Below are positions 1 through 8,316 of a stretch of DNA of 64,000 bases, piece after piece. The DNA is taken from contig NZ_JBIYSM020000012.1 in the NCBI RefSeq assembly GCF_044759095.2, forward strand, positions 28,504-92,503, read 5' to 3'. Source of the stretch: JBIYSM02 sp044759095. GTDB taxonomy: Bacteria > Bacillota > Bacilli > Brevibacillales > Brevibacillaceae. The translations under genes and the position numbers were made by a program. The notes beneath the pieces are model-generated. The model had not been told where the DNA came from and ran no database searches. It saw only the letters and a list, made by a program, of their open reading frames with translations. Numbering within the stretch: position 1 is the first letter of the stretch; the number at the start of each line of letters is the position of its first letter.

Positions 1-680
1 CCCCGAAGGAGAACCCGACCACGCAATCCTACGTGCTGCAGGAAGAAGAGGGAATGACGCTGTTTATCGCACTCAACAGAATTCGGGAAGAACAAGATCC
101 TACCTTGAAGTATGATTTCGTTTGCCGGGCCGGCATATGCGGCTCGTGCGGCATGTTGATCAACGGCAAGCCCACTCTCGCCTGCAGGACGTTGACCAAA
201 CAGCTGCCCGCGGAAATTACCCTCATGCCTCTCCCCGTCTTTAAGCTGCTAGGCGATTTGTCGGTGGATACGGGCATCTGGTTCCGCGATGTTTCGCTGC
301 GAACGGAAGCATGGGTACATACGGAGAAAACCTTTGATCCCCATGCACAAGAAGAGCGGATGAGCAATGAAGAAGCGTTGAACATCTATGAAGCGGAACG
401 CTGCATCGAGTGCGGCTGCTGCATTGGAGGATGCGCGACCGCCAATATCAAGCCCAATTTTATCGGAGCAGCAGGCGTCAACCGGGTAGCCCGGTTCATG
501 CTCGATCCCCGGGACGAACGCGACGAACAGGAATACTTCGATGTGGTCGGATCGGAGGACGGCATCTTTGGCTGCATCGGCCTGATGGCCTGCGACGACA
601 ACTGTCCGATCGGGATTCCGCTGCAGGGGCAGCTTGCCTATGTGCGAAGAAAAATGGCGGTTGCCGGTTGGAAGAGATAA
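1..680 (+). CDS. Fumarate reductase/succinate dehydrogenase iron-sulfur subunit (5' partial)
   Basis: The frame is open from position 3 to the TAA at 678-680, so the start lies upstream of the window. A plant-type 2Fe-2S motif is visible (CRAGICGSC followed by a fourth Cys in TLAC). A C-terminal bacterial ferredoxin part follows, with CIECGCCIGGC and then a second cluster motif CIGLMACDDNCP. This order (2Fe-2S, then 4Fe-4S and 3Fe-4S) is that of SdhB/FrdB, which passes electrons between a flavoprotein subunit and the quinone-binding membrane anchor. The wording of the last motif is more like the fumarate reductases of the Wolinella/Mfr type than Bacillus SdhB; that is an impression. The flavoprotein and anchor genes would be expected to the left. 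A hairpin follows the stop codon. Confidence 0.85.
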   Translation, partial: PKENPTTQSYVLQEEEGMTLFIALNRIREEQDPTLKYDFVCRAGICGSCGMLINGKPTLACRTLTKQLPAEITLMPLPVFKLLGDLSVDTGIWFRDVSLRTEAWVHTEKTFDPHAQEERMSNEEALNIYEAERCIECGCCIGGCATANIKPNFIGAAGVNRVARFMLDPRDERDEQEYFDVVGSEDGIFGCIGLMACDDNCPIGIPLQGQLAYVRRKMAVAGWKR

Positions 681-685
681 AAAGG

Positions 686-713
686 AGGCCTCCCTGTTCG
701 TCAAGGGAGGCCT
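686..713 (-). terminator. Hairpin between convergent genes
   Basis: A perfect 10-bp inverted repeat (AGGCCTCCCT / AGGGAGGCCT) with an 8-nt loop. On the minus strand it is followed by CCTTTTTA, so it should end the transcript of the solute-binding protein gene. On the plus strand there is no T-run, so termination of the iron-sulfur subunit transcript would be weaker. Confidence 0.7.
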
Positions 714-754
714 GTCCACAATATTGCCAACGGGCAAAGGGAAGTCGTACCCAC

Positions 755-1588
755 TTACGGAATCCACTTCTTGGTGATCTTTTGCAATTCTCCTTTCAGG
801 GTCATTTCCTCCATCCAAAAATTGATCCAATTGGTGAAGATGTAGTCGCCGCGAGGCATTAAATACCCCATCTGGCTCTTTGTGAAAGTTTGCTCTGTCA
901 AAGGATCGTAAAGTCGTGTATCCATTTTGGCGTACAGTTTCGCTTCAATACTGTCAGTGATCATGACATCGACTTCACCGCTCGCAACTTTTCCAGGTAT
1001 CTCCAGATTCTTCTCGAATACTACAATCTGTGCTTTTTTAATATTTGCCCTTACAAATTTTTCGTTTGTTCCCCCAGGGTTTACTCCAATCTTTACGTTC
1101 GGTTGATCGATATCGGCCAAGCTTTTATATTTATCCTTGTCAGCCATCCGAATAAGCGGAGATTTGCCAAAATCAAGATAAGCATGGGAGAACTGCGCTT
1201 TTTTTGCTCGCTCAAGTGTGCGGGTAATTCCACCCATGGCAATATCAAACTTGTCAGCCAGCAAATCATCCATTAAGGTAGGCCATGTCGTCTTCACAAA
1301 TACAACTTTCACACCTAAATCGTTTGCCAATTTTTGCGCCATCTCGATATCGTGGCCTTCATATTCGCCTGTAGCCGGATTTACGTATGTAAAAGGTTTA
1401 TAGTCCCCCGTAGTCCCGACTCGAATGTAACCTTTTTGTAAAATGGCATCGAGTCGAGATTGCATTTGCACGTAAGATACGGGATCTTTGCTTGTTTCTG
1501 CGGAAAAAGCAGAGGTCCCAGCAAGAAGCCCGCCAAAAAGCAAAATGAAAGATATAACAATTTTAAACAAATTTCCATGATTCTTCAC
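755..1588 (-). CDS. Exported solute-binding protein, SBP_bac_3 family
   Basis: 277-residue extracytoplasmic binding protein. The GTG at 1588 is chosen because AGAAGGG lies 8 nt upstream; the longer open frame to 1666 has no such site. A signal peptide (KNHGNLFK, then a hydrophobic core, then SAFSAE) lacks a lipobox Cys. The mature part starts with IRVGTTGDYKPFTY and carries GHDIEMAQKLANDLG and FDIAMGGITRT, typical of family 3 amino-acid or opine binding proteins and of the related cyclohexadienyl dehydratase PheC. No permease or ATPase gene is adjacent, so it is either an orphan binding protein or a PheC-like secreted enzyme. The two cannot be told apart here. Confidence 0.75.
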   Translation of the reverse strand: MKNHGNLFKIVISFILLFGGLLAGTSAFSAETSKDPVSYVQMQSRLDAILQKGYIRVGTTGDYKPFTYVNPATGEYEGHDIEMAQKLANDLGVKVVFVKTTWPTLMDDLLADKFDIAMGGITRTLERAKKAQFSHAYLDFGKSPLIRMADKDKYKSLADIDQPNVKIGVNPGGTNEKFVRANIKKAQIVVFEKNLEIPGKVASGEVDVMITDSIEAKLYAKMDTRLYDPLTEQTFTKSQMGYLMPRGDYIFTNWINFWMEEMTLKGELQKITKKWIP

Positions 1589-1649
1589 AATATCAACCCT
1601 TCTTTTTTGTTTTTTCTGAATTATATCACAAAAAAATAGAAAACCGTGC

Positions 1650-1678
1650 AAAAAAGCACAGAACAACAGCTCTGTGCC
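1650..1678 (-). terminator. Terminator of cotS-cotSA
   Basis: On the minus strand GCACAGA and TTCTGTGC form a hairpin followed by six T residues, directly after the cotSA stop codon. Confidence 0.75.
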
Positions 1679-1697
1679 TTCACGCTATTCGTCCGGA

Positions 1698-2894
1698 TCA
1701 GCCAAGCTGCCTGATCCTTTTCGCCGACACCCTTTCCACTGCCGCTTCGTTGATTGTGTAGAGCTCTGCCCATACCTCCAGAATTTCTTCGGCTACTCGT
1801 TTCCAACTGTATTTCTCTTCAGCCATAGATCTTCCTTTGCGTCCCATTTTTTCCCTCAGTTTTGGATCTTCTAATAGGACGGAGAGCTTTTTTGCAAATT
1901 CCGCTGGGTCTTCGGGCTTTTCCACGATCAACCCGTTATCCTGGATCACTTCAACATTTCCTCCACGTCGTGTTGTGATGATGGGAAGTCCGGCGGCCAT
2001 CGCCTCATAGTGAACACGCGCAAGCGGTTCCTGCCATTGCGAGGTACAAACGAAAATATCCGCCGCCATATACCATTGATGAACTTCGTCCGGTGTGACA
2101 AAGCCAGTGGATATCACAGGGATGGGGGAACGAGTGGCCAACGCTCGGACGAAAGCTACGTAATCACTGACCAGATTTTCACTGTACCAGTTGCTTCCGA
2201 CCAACACTAACACGCAGTTCTTGTGTTTCTTGACCAGTTCCCGCATCGCCCAGACCAATATGTCTGCCCCTTTTTTAGGCGACAGTCGTCCTACATAAAG
2301 GATAATCTTTTTATTCTGTAGATTATGCTTTTTTCGAAGCGTATTTCTGATTGTCTGTGCTTCTTTTGAATAATACGGTACAAATCGGCTAAGATCCACA
2401 CCGGAGTATATGGTGCGAATTTTTTTTGCGGCAGCGGGGAATAGGTTGCTTATGTTCTGGCCGATGTAATTGCTGACGGTAACGATGCGATCTACTTGGT
2501 TAATCGCATACTCCCCTTCCTCCGGATGGATTTTATCAGGACCAAACATATCATTATGCATGCTAAGCACGATTTTTGATTTCGGAGCCGTTTCACGTAC
2601 GGCTCTAACCAAATAGGGGCGGTTGAACATATGAATGATATCGAATGAATTTTTCTTTAAGAAGTTGATTATTTCTTTTCGATAGTTTTCCAAATTTTGC
2701 TTCCCTGACAATCGAACGTAGGAAATTCTTTTTACTGTTTCCCGTTCTGGCAAAGCAGGGTCAGAAATGCCCAGAATCGTCAAATCATGCTTGTTGCTGA
2801 GCATAGGAGCCACGCCTGAAATATACGTTTGAATGGCACCTCCCCGTATCGGAGGAACCGGCAATTTTTCCGTTGCTATCAGTAAGACGCGCAC
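1698..2894 (-). CDS. cotSA: Spore-coat glycosyltransferase, CotSA-like (GT4)
   Basis: 398 residues with GT4/GT-B architecture. The N-terminal Rossmann half begins MRVLLIATEKLPVPPIRGGA. The C-terminal half carries ILYVGRLSPKKGADIL and the EPLARVHYEAMAAGLPIITT motif, in which the Glu residues contact the nucleotide-sugar donor. The start is GTG, one base after the TAG of cotS, so the two genes are probably translationally coupled. Pairing with a CotS-type gene matches the B. subtilis cotS-cotSA pair. The likely role is sugar transfer during coat or crust assembly in the mother cell. Donor and acceptor cannot be read from the sequence. Confidence 0.85.
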   Translation of the reverse strand: MRVLLIATEKLPVPPIRGGAIQTYISGVAPMLSNKHDLTILGISDPALPERETVKRISYVRLSGKQNLENYRKEIINFLKKNSFDIIHMFNRPYLVRAVRETAPKSKIVLSMHNDMFGPDKIHPEEGEYAINQVDRIVTVSNYIGQNISNLFPAAAKKIRTIYSGVDLSRFVPYYSKEAQTIRNTLRKKHNLQNKKIILYVGRLSPKKGADILVWAMRELVKKHKNCVLVLVGSNWYSENLVSDYVAFVRALATRSPIPVISTGFVTPDEVHQWYMAADIFVCTSQWQEPLARVHYEAMAAGLPIITTRRGGNVEVIQDNGLIVEKPEDPAEFAKKLSVLLEDPKLREKMGRKGRSMAEEKYSWKRVAEEILEVWAELYTINEAAVERVSAKRIRQLG

Positions 2895-2895
2895 T

Positions 2896-4131
2896 CTATT
2901 TCCCCCTCCAGTTTTTGATTGCTTTTAAGGCCGTTCTTTTTGTATTGTCAATATGGATCATCCGTTTGATCAGGTTGTCGGTTTCTATATTTAAGAAAGC
3001 CGCAGGATCATAGACCATCTCTTTCAGTTGCTTATAGAAACTGCTCGGGAATGCCAGATCCACCATCAGAAGTTGGAATAATTCTGGTTCAATCGGATTT
3101 GCCTGGTGATAGGCATCAATCATCCCCAAGATCCATGGGACATCCCAGCCTCCCAAATCGTCCATCGTCCCTGTGATCAGCTTGCTTAAATCACGGATGG
3201 GCAAATCATAGGCCACCCCGTCCAAGTCGATAATCCATACTCCGCCGGGTCCCAGCTGACCATTCGACCAGCCATAGTCCTGGTGTGCCAATCCCCAATA
3301 TTCCTCCCCGCGTGAAACAAGCTTGGCGTAAGGAGATTGCTGGAGTTGCGCAAGTGATTTTACCGCTTGTTTATGATAACCATCCACGACTGAAAGAAGG
3401 GTTGGACTTGCAGGTGTGTCATGGTAGACAGTGGCAATTTTTTTGAACCAGTCGATTTTTGTTATAATTTTTTGATAGTAGTTAGGCCAACGGTATAAGC
3501 GTGATTCCCTTTCGGCCTCCCTCGGCGGTTTGTAGCCTTTTGAAAGCTTGTGAAATTCCCCCAGACCGTAACAAAGTTCTTTTGCACCCGAAAGATCGAT
3601 TTTCGTCGCCTGCGTCAAGGTGTCAATCCATTTGGTTACGATCCATAGTTTTCCCCCCAGCTCAACAGAAAGCTCTCCCTTTTTATCAGGAATCAATGGC
3701 GGTACCCGTGCCCCTTGTTTAATCAAGTAATCTTGTGCAGCGACACTAAAGAGGCTCCTGGAGGGGGGACGATGCAAAAGTTTCAGGCCGCGCAGCCCCT
3801 TGCTTGTGTTGATTTTCCATATGGCTCCGCCTTTGTCCGGTTTGCTGGTGATTAAAGTCATGCCGTGAACTTTCATATCATAATGTTGAATAGCTTTCTT
3901 GGCTAATTGTTCGACTTCAGGGGGTATCAGCGTCAGATCATCTTCTGATGTCCCCCAAGGCTGTATGAGAATCTCATTTAAAAGGGATCCGCCTGTCTCA
4001 AGAGAAGGATCTCTTTTTTTATTGGGAATCGACAGCGGTACCTGTCCCCCTTTTTTTACCGGGTTATTTTTTTTCGTTTTTTTATGATTTTGATTTCCCT
4101 TTTTTTGTTTTTTATTTATCAATGTTGACAT
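2896..4131 (-). CDS. cotS: CotS/CotI-family spore-coat protein (kinase-like fold)
   Basis: 411 residues from an ATG at 4131 that has GGAGG 9 nt upstream; an earlier in-frame ATG at 4152 lacks a site. The first 60 residues are Lys/Asn/Gln-rich and low in complexity, as in many coat proteins. The rest resembles the aminoglycoside-phosphotransferase-like CotS/CotI/YtaA family, including HQDYGWSNGQ (catalytic-loop position) and WIIDLDGVAYDLPIRDL (metal-binding Asp position). It is first in an operon with cotSA, behind a sigma-K-like promoter at 4209-4236. CotI was recently described as a protein kinase in B. subtilis; activity here is inferred only. Confidence 0.85.
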   Translation of the reverse strand: MSTLINKKQKKGNQNHKKTKKNNPVKKGGQVPLSIPNKKRDPSLETGGSLLNEILIQPWGTSEDDLTLIPPEVEQLAKKAIQHYDMKVHGMTLITSKPDKGGAIWKINTSKGLRGLKLLHRPPSRSLFSVAAQDYLIKQGARVPPLIPDKKGELSVELGGKLWIVTKWIDTLTQATKIDLSGAKELCYGLGEFHKLSKGYKPPREAERESRLYRWPNYYQKIITKIDWFKKIATVYHDTPASPTLLSVVDGYHKQAVKSLAQLQQSPYAKLVSRGEEYWGLAHQDYGWSNGQLGPGGVWIIDLDGVAYDLPIRDLSKLITGTMDDLGGWDVPWILGMIDAYHQANPIEPELFQLLMVDLAFPSSFYKQLKEMVYDPAAFLNIETDNLIKRMIHIDNTKRTALKAIKNWRGK

Positions 4132-4208
4132 GAAAAACAACCTCCAAATCATCTGTTTTGTAACGTGAATGAAACGTAATGGCGGCTTAGATGAAAGCCC
4201 CCTCCCTC

Positions 4209-4236
4209 TACAATATGGAAAAGATAGGCGGGTGGT
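4209..4236 (-). promoter_or_regulatory. Sigma-K-like promoter for cotS
   Basis: On the minus strand AC, 17 nt, then CATATTGTA, which fits the AC-N16/17-CATANNNTA consensus of the late mother-cell sigma factor. The predicted start leaves a leader of about 70 nt before the cotS ATG. Confidence 0.5.
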
Positions 4237-4253
4237 GCGGATGGAGTCGGGAA

Positions 4254-4286
4254 AACAAAAAATCGGTTACGCTCAGGCAACCGATT
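4254..4286 (-). terminator. Terminator-like hairpin upstream of cotS
   Basis: AATCGGTT and AACCGATT enclose a 10-nt loop and are followed on the minus strand by a T-run (ATTTTTTGTTTT). No minus-strand gene lies to its right before the divergent promoter, so it may end a short untranslated transcript or block read-through. Confidence 0.45.
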
Positions 4287-4358
4287 GGCTTGACTCAAGA
4301 ACCTATTGTTTATACTCCGTGCCTTACACAATTGTCACGAAGATTGAGGCTAACAGCA

Positions 4359-4385
4359 ACATCCATCAAAAGAATGCATACCATA
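4359..4385 (+). promoter_or_regulatory. Sigma-K-like promoter for the beta-propeller gene
   Basis: AC at 4359, 16 nt, then CATACCATA at 4377-4385. This matches the sigma-K consensus and lies 29 nt before the proposed TTG start at 4414. It diverges from the sigma-K-like promoter of cotS. Confidence 0.5.
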
Positions 4386-4413
4386 CGACAGACTATGAAA
4401 GAAGGTGATTTTA

Positions 4414-5328
4414 TTGGGCGTTGGACCAACAAGACCACTTCGATTTCTTTATGTAACAAATATTCGTCGCCTCCCCGATCTTCCGTTAGGAAATATAGCA
4501 ATTTATGAGATTACCGATCCTGCATCCCCTGAGTTTATCCGGGTTTTTGGCGAAGGAGAGGTAAGTAATCCTACTGGAATGGCGATTAGAGGTAACATTC
4601 TTTATGTAGCAAATGCTGGTGGCGATCAAACTATCGAAGTTTATAATATTTCCAACCCTACAGATCCCGTACGTCTAGGGCAGTTCGGTGGTTTTCCAGA
4701 ATTAGTTAATCCCAACGCATTGACCATTACAGGCGACACTCTGTATGTAACCAATCTTCTCGCTAACAATGTAGAAATTTACGATATTTCCAATCCCAAT
4801 CCTGTCACGCCGACACGTGTGACGGAGTTTGGTAGTGTTCCACTTGTGTTAAATGCTCCTAACGGATTGGCGATCACAGGGAATATTCTTTATATATCAA
4901 ATGCTGGCGATGCGACAGTGGAAATTTACAACATTGCCAATCCTTTCATGCCAGCACGTTTAGGTCAGTTTGGCGGTCTGGCAGAGATCAGCCACCCTAT
5001 CGGATTGGCGATTAGAGGTGACATTCTTTATGTGGCCAATTTCGACGGTATAAACGGTAATACTATAGATGTTTACGATATTTCCAGAAGAAATGAAGTT
5101 CCTCTAGTGCTGCCTACGAATTTAGGACAGTTTGGTGCGGGACAGTTACTCGGTCCTGTCGAAATGGCGATTACAGATAACATTCTTTACGTAGTCAGCG
5201 AGAACGACAACACCGTTCAAATTTACGATATTTCCAATCCTAATCCTGTCACGCCAACACATTTGGGTGAGCGCAGCGAGGGTTTAAGCGTTCCGTTCGG
5301 TCTAGCTATTTTTACCTTATTGACCTAA
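4414..5328 (+). CDS. LVIVD/beta-propeller repeat protein, probable spore protein
   Basis: 304 residues built of about six repeats of 40-45 residues. Each runs roughly NxLxIxGxxLYVxNxxxxxVEIYDISNPxxPxxLGxFG (for example NILYVANAGG, VEIYDISNPNP, RLGQFGG). This is the LVIVD/YVTN-like propeller pattern. TTG at 4414 is preferred because GAAGGTGA sits 5 nt upstream; a GTG at 4405 overlaps that site. There is no signal peptide. It shares an intergenic region with cotS, has a sigma-K-like promoter, and is followed 39 nt later by a YheC/D gene, so a role in the spore coat or surface is likely. Molecular function is unknown. Confidence 0.75.
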   Translation: MGVGPTRPLRFLYVTNIRRLPDLPLGNIAIYEITDPASPEFIRVFGEGEVSNPTGMAIRGNILYVANAGGDQTIEVYNISNPTDPVRLGQFGGFPELVNPNALTITGDTLYVTNLLANNVEIYDISNPNPVTPTRVTEFGSVPLVLNAPNGLAITGNILYISNAGDATVEIYNIANPFMPARLGQFGGLAEISHPIGLAIRGDILYVANFDGINGNTIDVYDISRRNEVPLVLPTNLGQFGAGQLLGPVEMAITDNILYVVSENDNTVQIYDISNPNPVTPTHLGERSEGLSVPFGLAIFTLLT

Positions 5329-5367
5329 ACCCAAACGTTAGCCAACCTGGGAAGGAGGCAATGAACC

Positions 5368-6468
5368 CTGAAAAAAAGAATCATCCTGGGGATCTGTATA
5401 CCGTTCAAGAGAACGTATTTATTTCGTGAAGCGATAAAAAGATCAGTTGCCTTTTCATCGCAATATCCGGAACACAACGCTTCTATCGTCATGTTTACTC
5501 CGAATTCCATAGATTTTGCCAAACGAAGGGTAAAAGGATTCCTTATGAAAGAAGGGTCCGTCAAAGGTCGGCCATCCCTTTTTCCTTTCCCGGATGCCAT
5601 CTATATGAGATGCCCTGTCAGCAAGGAGCTGGCAAAAAAAATAGAGAAGGTTATAGGACGCAAATGGTTTAACACCCGCATCTTTCATAAATGGGAAGCA
5701 TGGCAGCTGCTGACGAAACATAAGGAGCTTTGCAATCATCTTCCGGATACGGGGAAGGTAAAAAATGAAAACGATATTCATGTTTTTTTTCGACGCTACC
5801 AAGATGTCTTTCTGAAACCGGTCGATAAATACAGCAGTATCGGAATCGTTCACGCTACCCATCAGACAAAAGGGAAAATCAATATTGCCTATATCAGAAA
5901 ACTATACCAAAGTTACGGCAAGAGTTTTCCATCCAGTAAAACACTGTGGAAATGGATTCACTCCTCCCTTTGCAAATCTGACTACATCGTGCAGCAGGGA
6001 ATCCGAACGATACCGTGGAAGGGATGGGCGACTGATATCCGGCTCAACATGAATAAAAATGGCTGTGGCGAATGGGAAATCACGGCCCTGTTCGCCCGTT
6101 TTACCGATGGAGGGAGTTATATCGGATCAGGAGCTGGCACCGGTGTTTTGCCGCTGGACTTTTTCTTACATGCCTCGTTTCGTGATAATCCAGAAAAGGT
6201 AGACACCATAAGAACGTCTATTATCAATTTGGGGTTTGCCATATGTCGTGCACTCGAGAATTCTGGCCTTCATATGGCAGACCTGTCCATCGATTTGGGT
6301 CTTGATGAAGACGGACATCCCTGGATTTTTGAAGTAAACCCCCGTCCATCACCATTCTCACCCCCGGTAACAGATGAGTCTTTGGCCCGTCCCATTGAAT
6401 ACGCATACTACCTTGCTTCCAACCAGAAGGCAGCCAATCCCGTCACACAGGAAAAAGACACAGAGTAG
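5368..6468 (+). CDS. YheC/YheD-family spore-coat-associated ATP-grasp protein (CTG start)
   Basis: 366 residues if translation starts at CTG 5368, 9 nt after AAGGAGG. The open frame back to this codon reads KKRIILGICIPF and then VMFTPNSIDFAKRRVKGFL, which matches the start of YheC/D proteins. Starting at ATG 5491 would remove 41 conserved residues. An ATG at 5361 is only 2 nt from the ribosome binding site and opens a 22-codon dead-end frame. The core FPFPDAIYMRCP, FLKPVDKYSSIGI, DIRLNMNKNGCGEWEI and IFEVNPRPSPF form an ATP-grasp fold, with the last motif holding metal ligands. The family is endospore-associated; substrate unknown. It ends in a bidirectional terminator. Confidence 0.8.
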   Translation: MKKRIILGICIPFKRTYLFREAIKRSVAFSSQYPEHNASIVMFTPNSIDFAKRRVKGFLMKEGSVKGRPSLFPFPDAIYMRCPVSKELAKKIEKVIGRKWFNTRIFHKWEAWQLLTKHKELCNHLPDTGKVKNENDIHVFFRRYQDVFLKPVDKYSSIGIVHATHQTKGKINIAYIRKLYQSYGKSFPSSKTLWKWIHSSLCKSDYIVQQGIRTIPWKGWATDIRLNMNKNGCGEWEITALFARFTDGGSYIGSGAGTGVLPLDFFLHASFRDNPEKVDTIRTSIINLGFAICRALENSGLHMADLSIDLGLDEDGHPWIFEVNPRPSPFSPPVTDESLARPIEYAYYLASNQKAANPVTQEKDTE

Positions 6469-6490
6469 AGGCCCTGTGTCTTTCGTTCTT
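6452..6490. terminator. Bidirectional terminator between the YheC/D gene and the anthranilate operon
   Basis: GACACAG (6457-6463) pairs with CTGTGTC (6474-6480). T-rich tails follow on both strands (TTTCGTTCTT on plus, TTTTTCC on minus), so it can end both convergent transcripts. Confidence 0.75.
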
Positions 6491-7274
6491 ATTCCTTCAC
6501 GACAAACTCGATTGAACCCAGTCCGTCCCATTTTGCACAAACCAAATCTCCCACCGAAAGCGGATGAGCTCCGGTTATCCCTCCGGTCAAAATCAATTGA
6601 CCCGCTTTGAGCTTTTGTCCTCTGCGAGCGAGCATGTTGGCCAGCATGGCAACGGAATGTGCCGGGTGACCGAGAACGGCTGCTCCTGCACCCAAATCTC
6701 TCAATTCTCCGTTGATCGAGAGAGTTACCCCGACCAGATCCAGTTCCAGTTCATCAGGCTTTCGCAACGTGGTTCCGAGAAACACCCGCGATGCGGATGT
6801 GTTGTCGGCAATGACATCCGGCAGGGTAAAATGAAAGTTTTCATATCGGCTGTCAATAATCTCCAAGGCGGGGAGCACGTATTCCGTTGCAGCCAATACC
6901 TGGGCGCCTGTGATTCCCGGCCCTTCGATGTCCTTGCCCAATACGAAGGCAATTTCCGCTTCCACCTTCGGATGGATCAACTCATGCAAATAAAGGACAC
7001 CGTCATCAACGGCCATGTAATCAAAAACATGACCATAAATCGGATCGTTTACGTTCATTTGCTTCATTTTTGCCCGGCTGGTAAAGCCCATTTTGGTTGC
7101 AAGCACCCGATGGCCTTGCGCTTGCTTCAAGGCAACCAGTTCATCCTGGATCCGGTACCCGTCCTCCACGGATAAGTCGGGATATTCGGCCGTAAGCCTC
7201 ACAATCTCACGCCTGTCCCCTTCTGCATCTGCCAACGTTTGGGCCAACGATTTATACAATGGTTCCGGAAGCAA
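6489..7274 (-). CDS. 4-Oxalocrotonate (2-oxo-3-hexenedioate) decarboxylase, DmpH-like
   Basis: 261 residues of the fumarylacetoacetase-like hydratase/decarboxylase family. KMGFTSRAKMKQM and DPIYGHVFDYM resemble the decarboxylases DmpH/XylI more than the hydratases, and HPKVEAEIAFVLGKD carries the metal-binding Glu residues. The expected reaction is 4-oxalocrotonate to 2-oxopent-4-enoate plus CO2. The start is TTG at 7274 with GGGGGAAT upstream, inside the last codons of the aldolase gene (23-nt overlap). It is the last gene of the operon. Decarboxylase versus hydratase was decided by comparison with the paralogue at 9227-10012, which is the better hydratase match. Confidence 0.82.
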   Translation of the reverse strand: MLPEPLYKSLAQTLADAEGDRREIVRLTAEYPDLSVEDGYRIQDELVALKQAQGHRVLATKMGFTSRAKMKQMNVNDPIYGHVFDYMAVDDGVLYLHELIHPKVEAEIAFVLGKDIEGPGITGAQVLAATEYVLPALEIIDSRYENFHFTLPDVIADNTSASRVFLGTTLRKPDELELDLVGVTLSINGELRDLGAGAAVLGHPAHSVAMLANMLARRGQKLKAGQLILTGGITGAHPLSVGDLVCAKWDGLGSIEFVVKE

Positions 7275-8295
7275 GCTGATTCCCCCTTTTCTTGCTGGCG
7301 ATTTCCGCAGCTACGTCCACAATCATGTCCTCCTGGCCGCCTACCGCTTTTCGCTTCCCGAGTTCAATGAGAATATCGCGGGAATCGATGCCAAACTTTT
7401 TCGCGGCGCGCTCCGCGTGAAGCCGGAAGCTGGAGTATACCCCGGCATATCCGAGAACCAGGCTGTCCCTGGTGATCTCCTGCGGCACCTTTAGAATCGG
7501 CGCAACGATTTCTTCAGCCAGATCCATCATTTGATAGAGATCAATGCCGGTCTGGATGCCCATCCGTTCCAGTACGGCAATCAACACTTCCGTTTGCGTG
7601 TTGCCTGCGCCTGCCCCCAGGCAGCGGACACTTCCGTCGATTCGGGTAGCTCCTTCTTCAATCGCCACCAGCGTATTGGCCATGGCCAAAGATAAGTTGT
7701 TGTGAGCGTGAAACCCGATTTCCACGCCGAGGCTCTGTTTCAGGGCCTTGATCCGTTCCCGGACTTGATCCGGCAGCAACGCTCCCGCCGAATCGACGAC
7801 ATACACGATATCCGCCCCGTAGCTTTCCATTAGCTTCGCCTGTTCCACCAGCTTTTCCGGTGATGCCATGTGGGACATCATCAAAAAGCCGACGGTCAAA
7901 AGGCCAAGTTCTTTCGAGCGGGCGATGTGCTGCGCGGAAATATCCGCTTCGGTTACGTGGGTGGCGATTCGCGCCATGCCTACTCCCAGTTTGGCCGCTT
8001 CATTCAAATCCTTGATCGTGCCGATTCCCGGCAACAAAAGCACCCCGATCGTTGCTTGCCGGCAGACTGCAACCGCTGCCTCAATCAGTTCCATTTCATT
8101 CGTACGGGACAGCCCATACTGCAGAGAGGAACCGGCAAGCCCGTCTCCATGGGAAACTTCGATGAATGGAACGTTCGCTTCGTCAAGTGCGCGGGCCACA
8201 TCGACCACTTGTTCCACGGTGAATTGATGGTTGATCGCATGGCTTCCGTCTCTCAGCGCCACTTCCGTGATGAGAATATCGCGTTTTTCACTCAT
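7252..8295 (-). CDS. 4-Hydroxy-2-oxovalerate aldolase, DmpG/MhpE-like
   Basis: 347 residues, the normal length for the family. The HMGL-like TIM barrel shows TEVALRDGSHAINHQF (catalytic Arg and metal-binding Asp) and GFHAHNNLSLAMANT (metal-binding His pair), followed by GAGAGNTQTEVL. It cleaves 4-hydroxy-2-oxopentanoate to pyruvate and acetaldehyde. In characterised systems it forms a complex with the acylating dehydrogenase encoded just upstream, channelling the toxic aldehyde. The 3' end overlaps the decarboxylase gene. Confidence 0.93.
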   Translation of the reverse strand: MSEKRDILITEVALRDGSHAINHQFTVEQVVDVARALDEANVPFIEVSHGDGLAGSSLQYGLSRTNEMELIEAAVAVCRQATIGVLLLPGIGTIKDLNEAAKLGVGMARIATHVTEADISAQHIARSKELGLLTVGFLMMSHMASPEKLVEQAKLMESYGADIVYVVDSAGALLPDQVRERIKALKQSLGVEIGFHAHNNLSLAMANTLVAIEEGATRIDGSVRCLGAGAGNTQTEVLIAVLERMGIQTGIDLYQMMDLAEEIVAPILKVPQEITRDSLVLGYAGVYSSFRLHAERAAKKFGIDSRDILIELGKRKAVGGQEDMIVDVAAEIASKKRGNQLASGTIV

Positions 8296-8316
8296 CTGCT
8301 TGTTCTCCTCCCCTGA

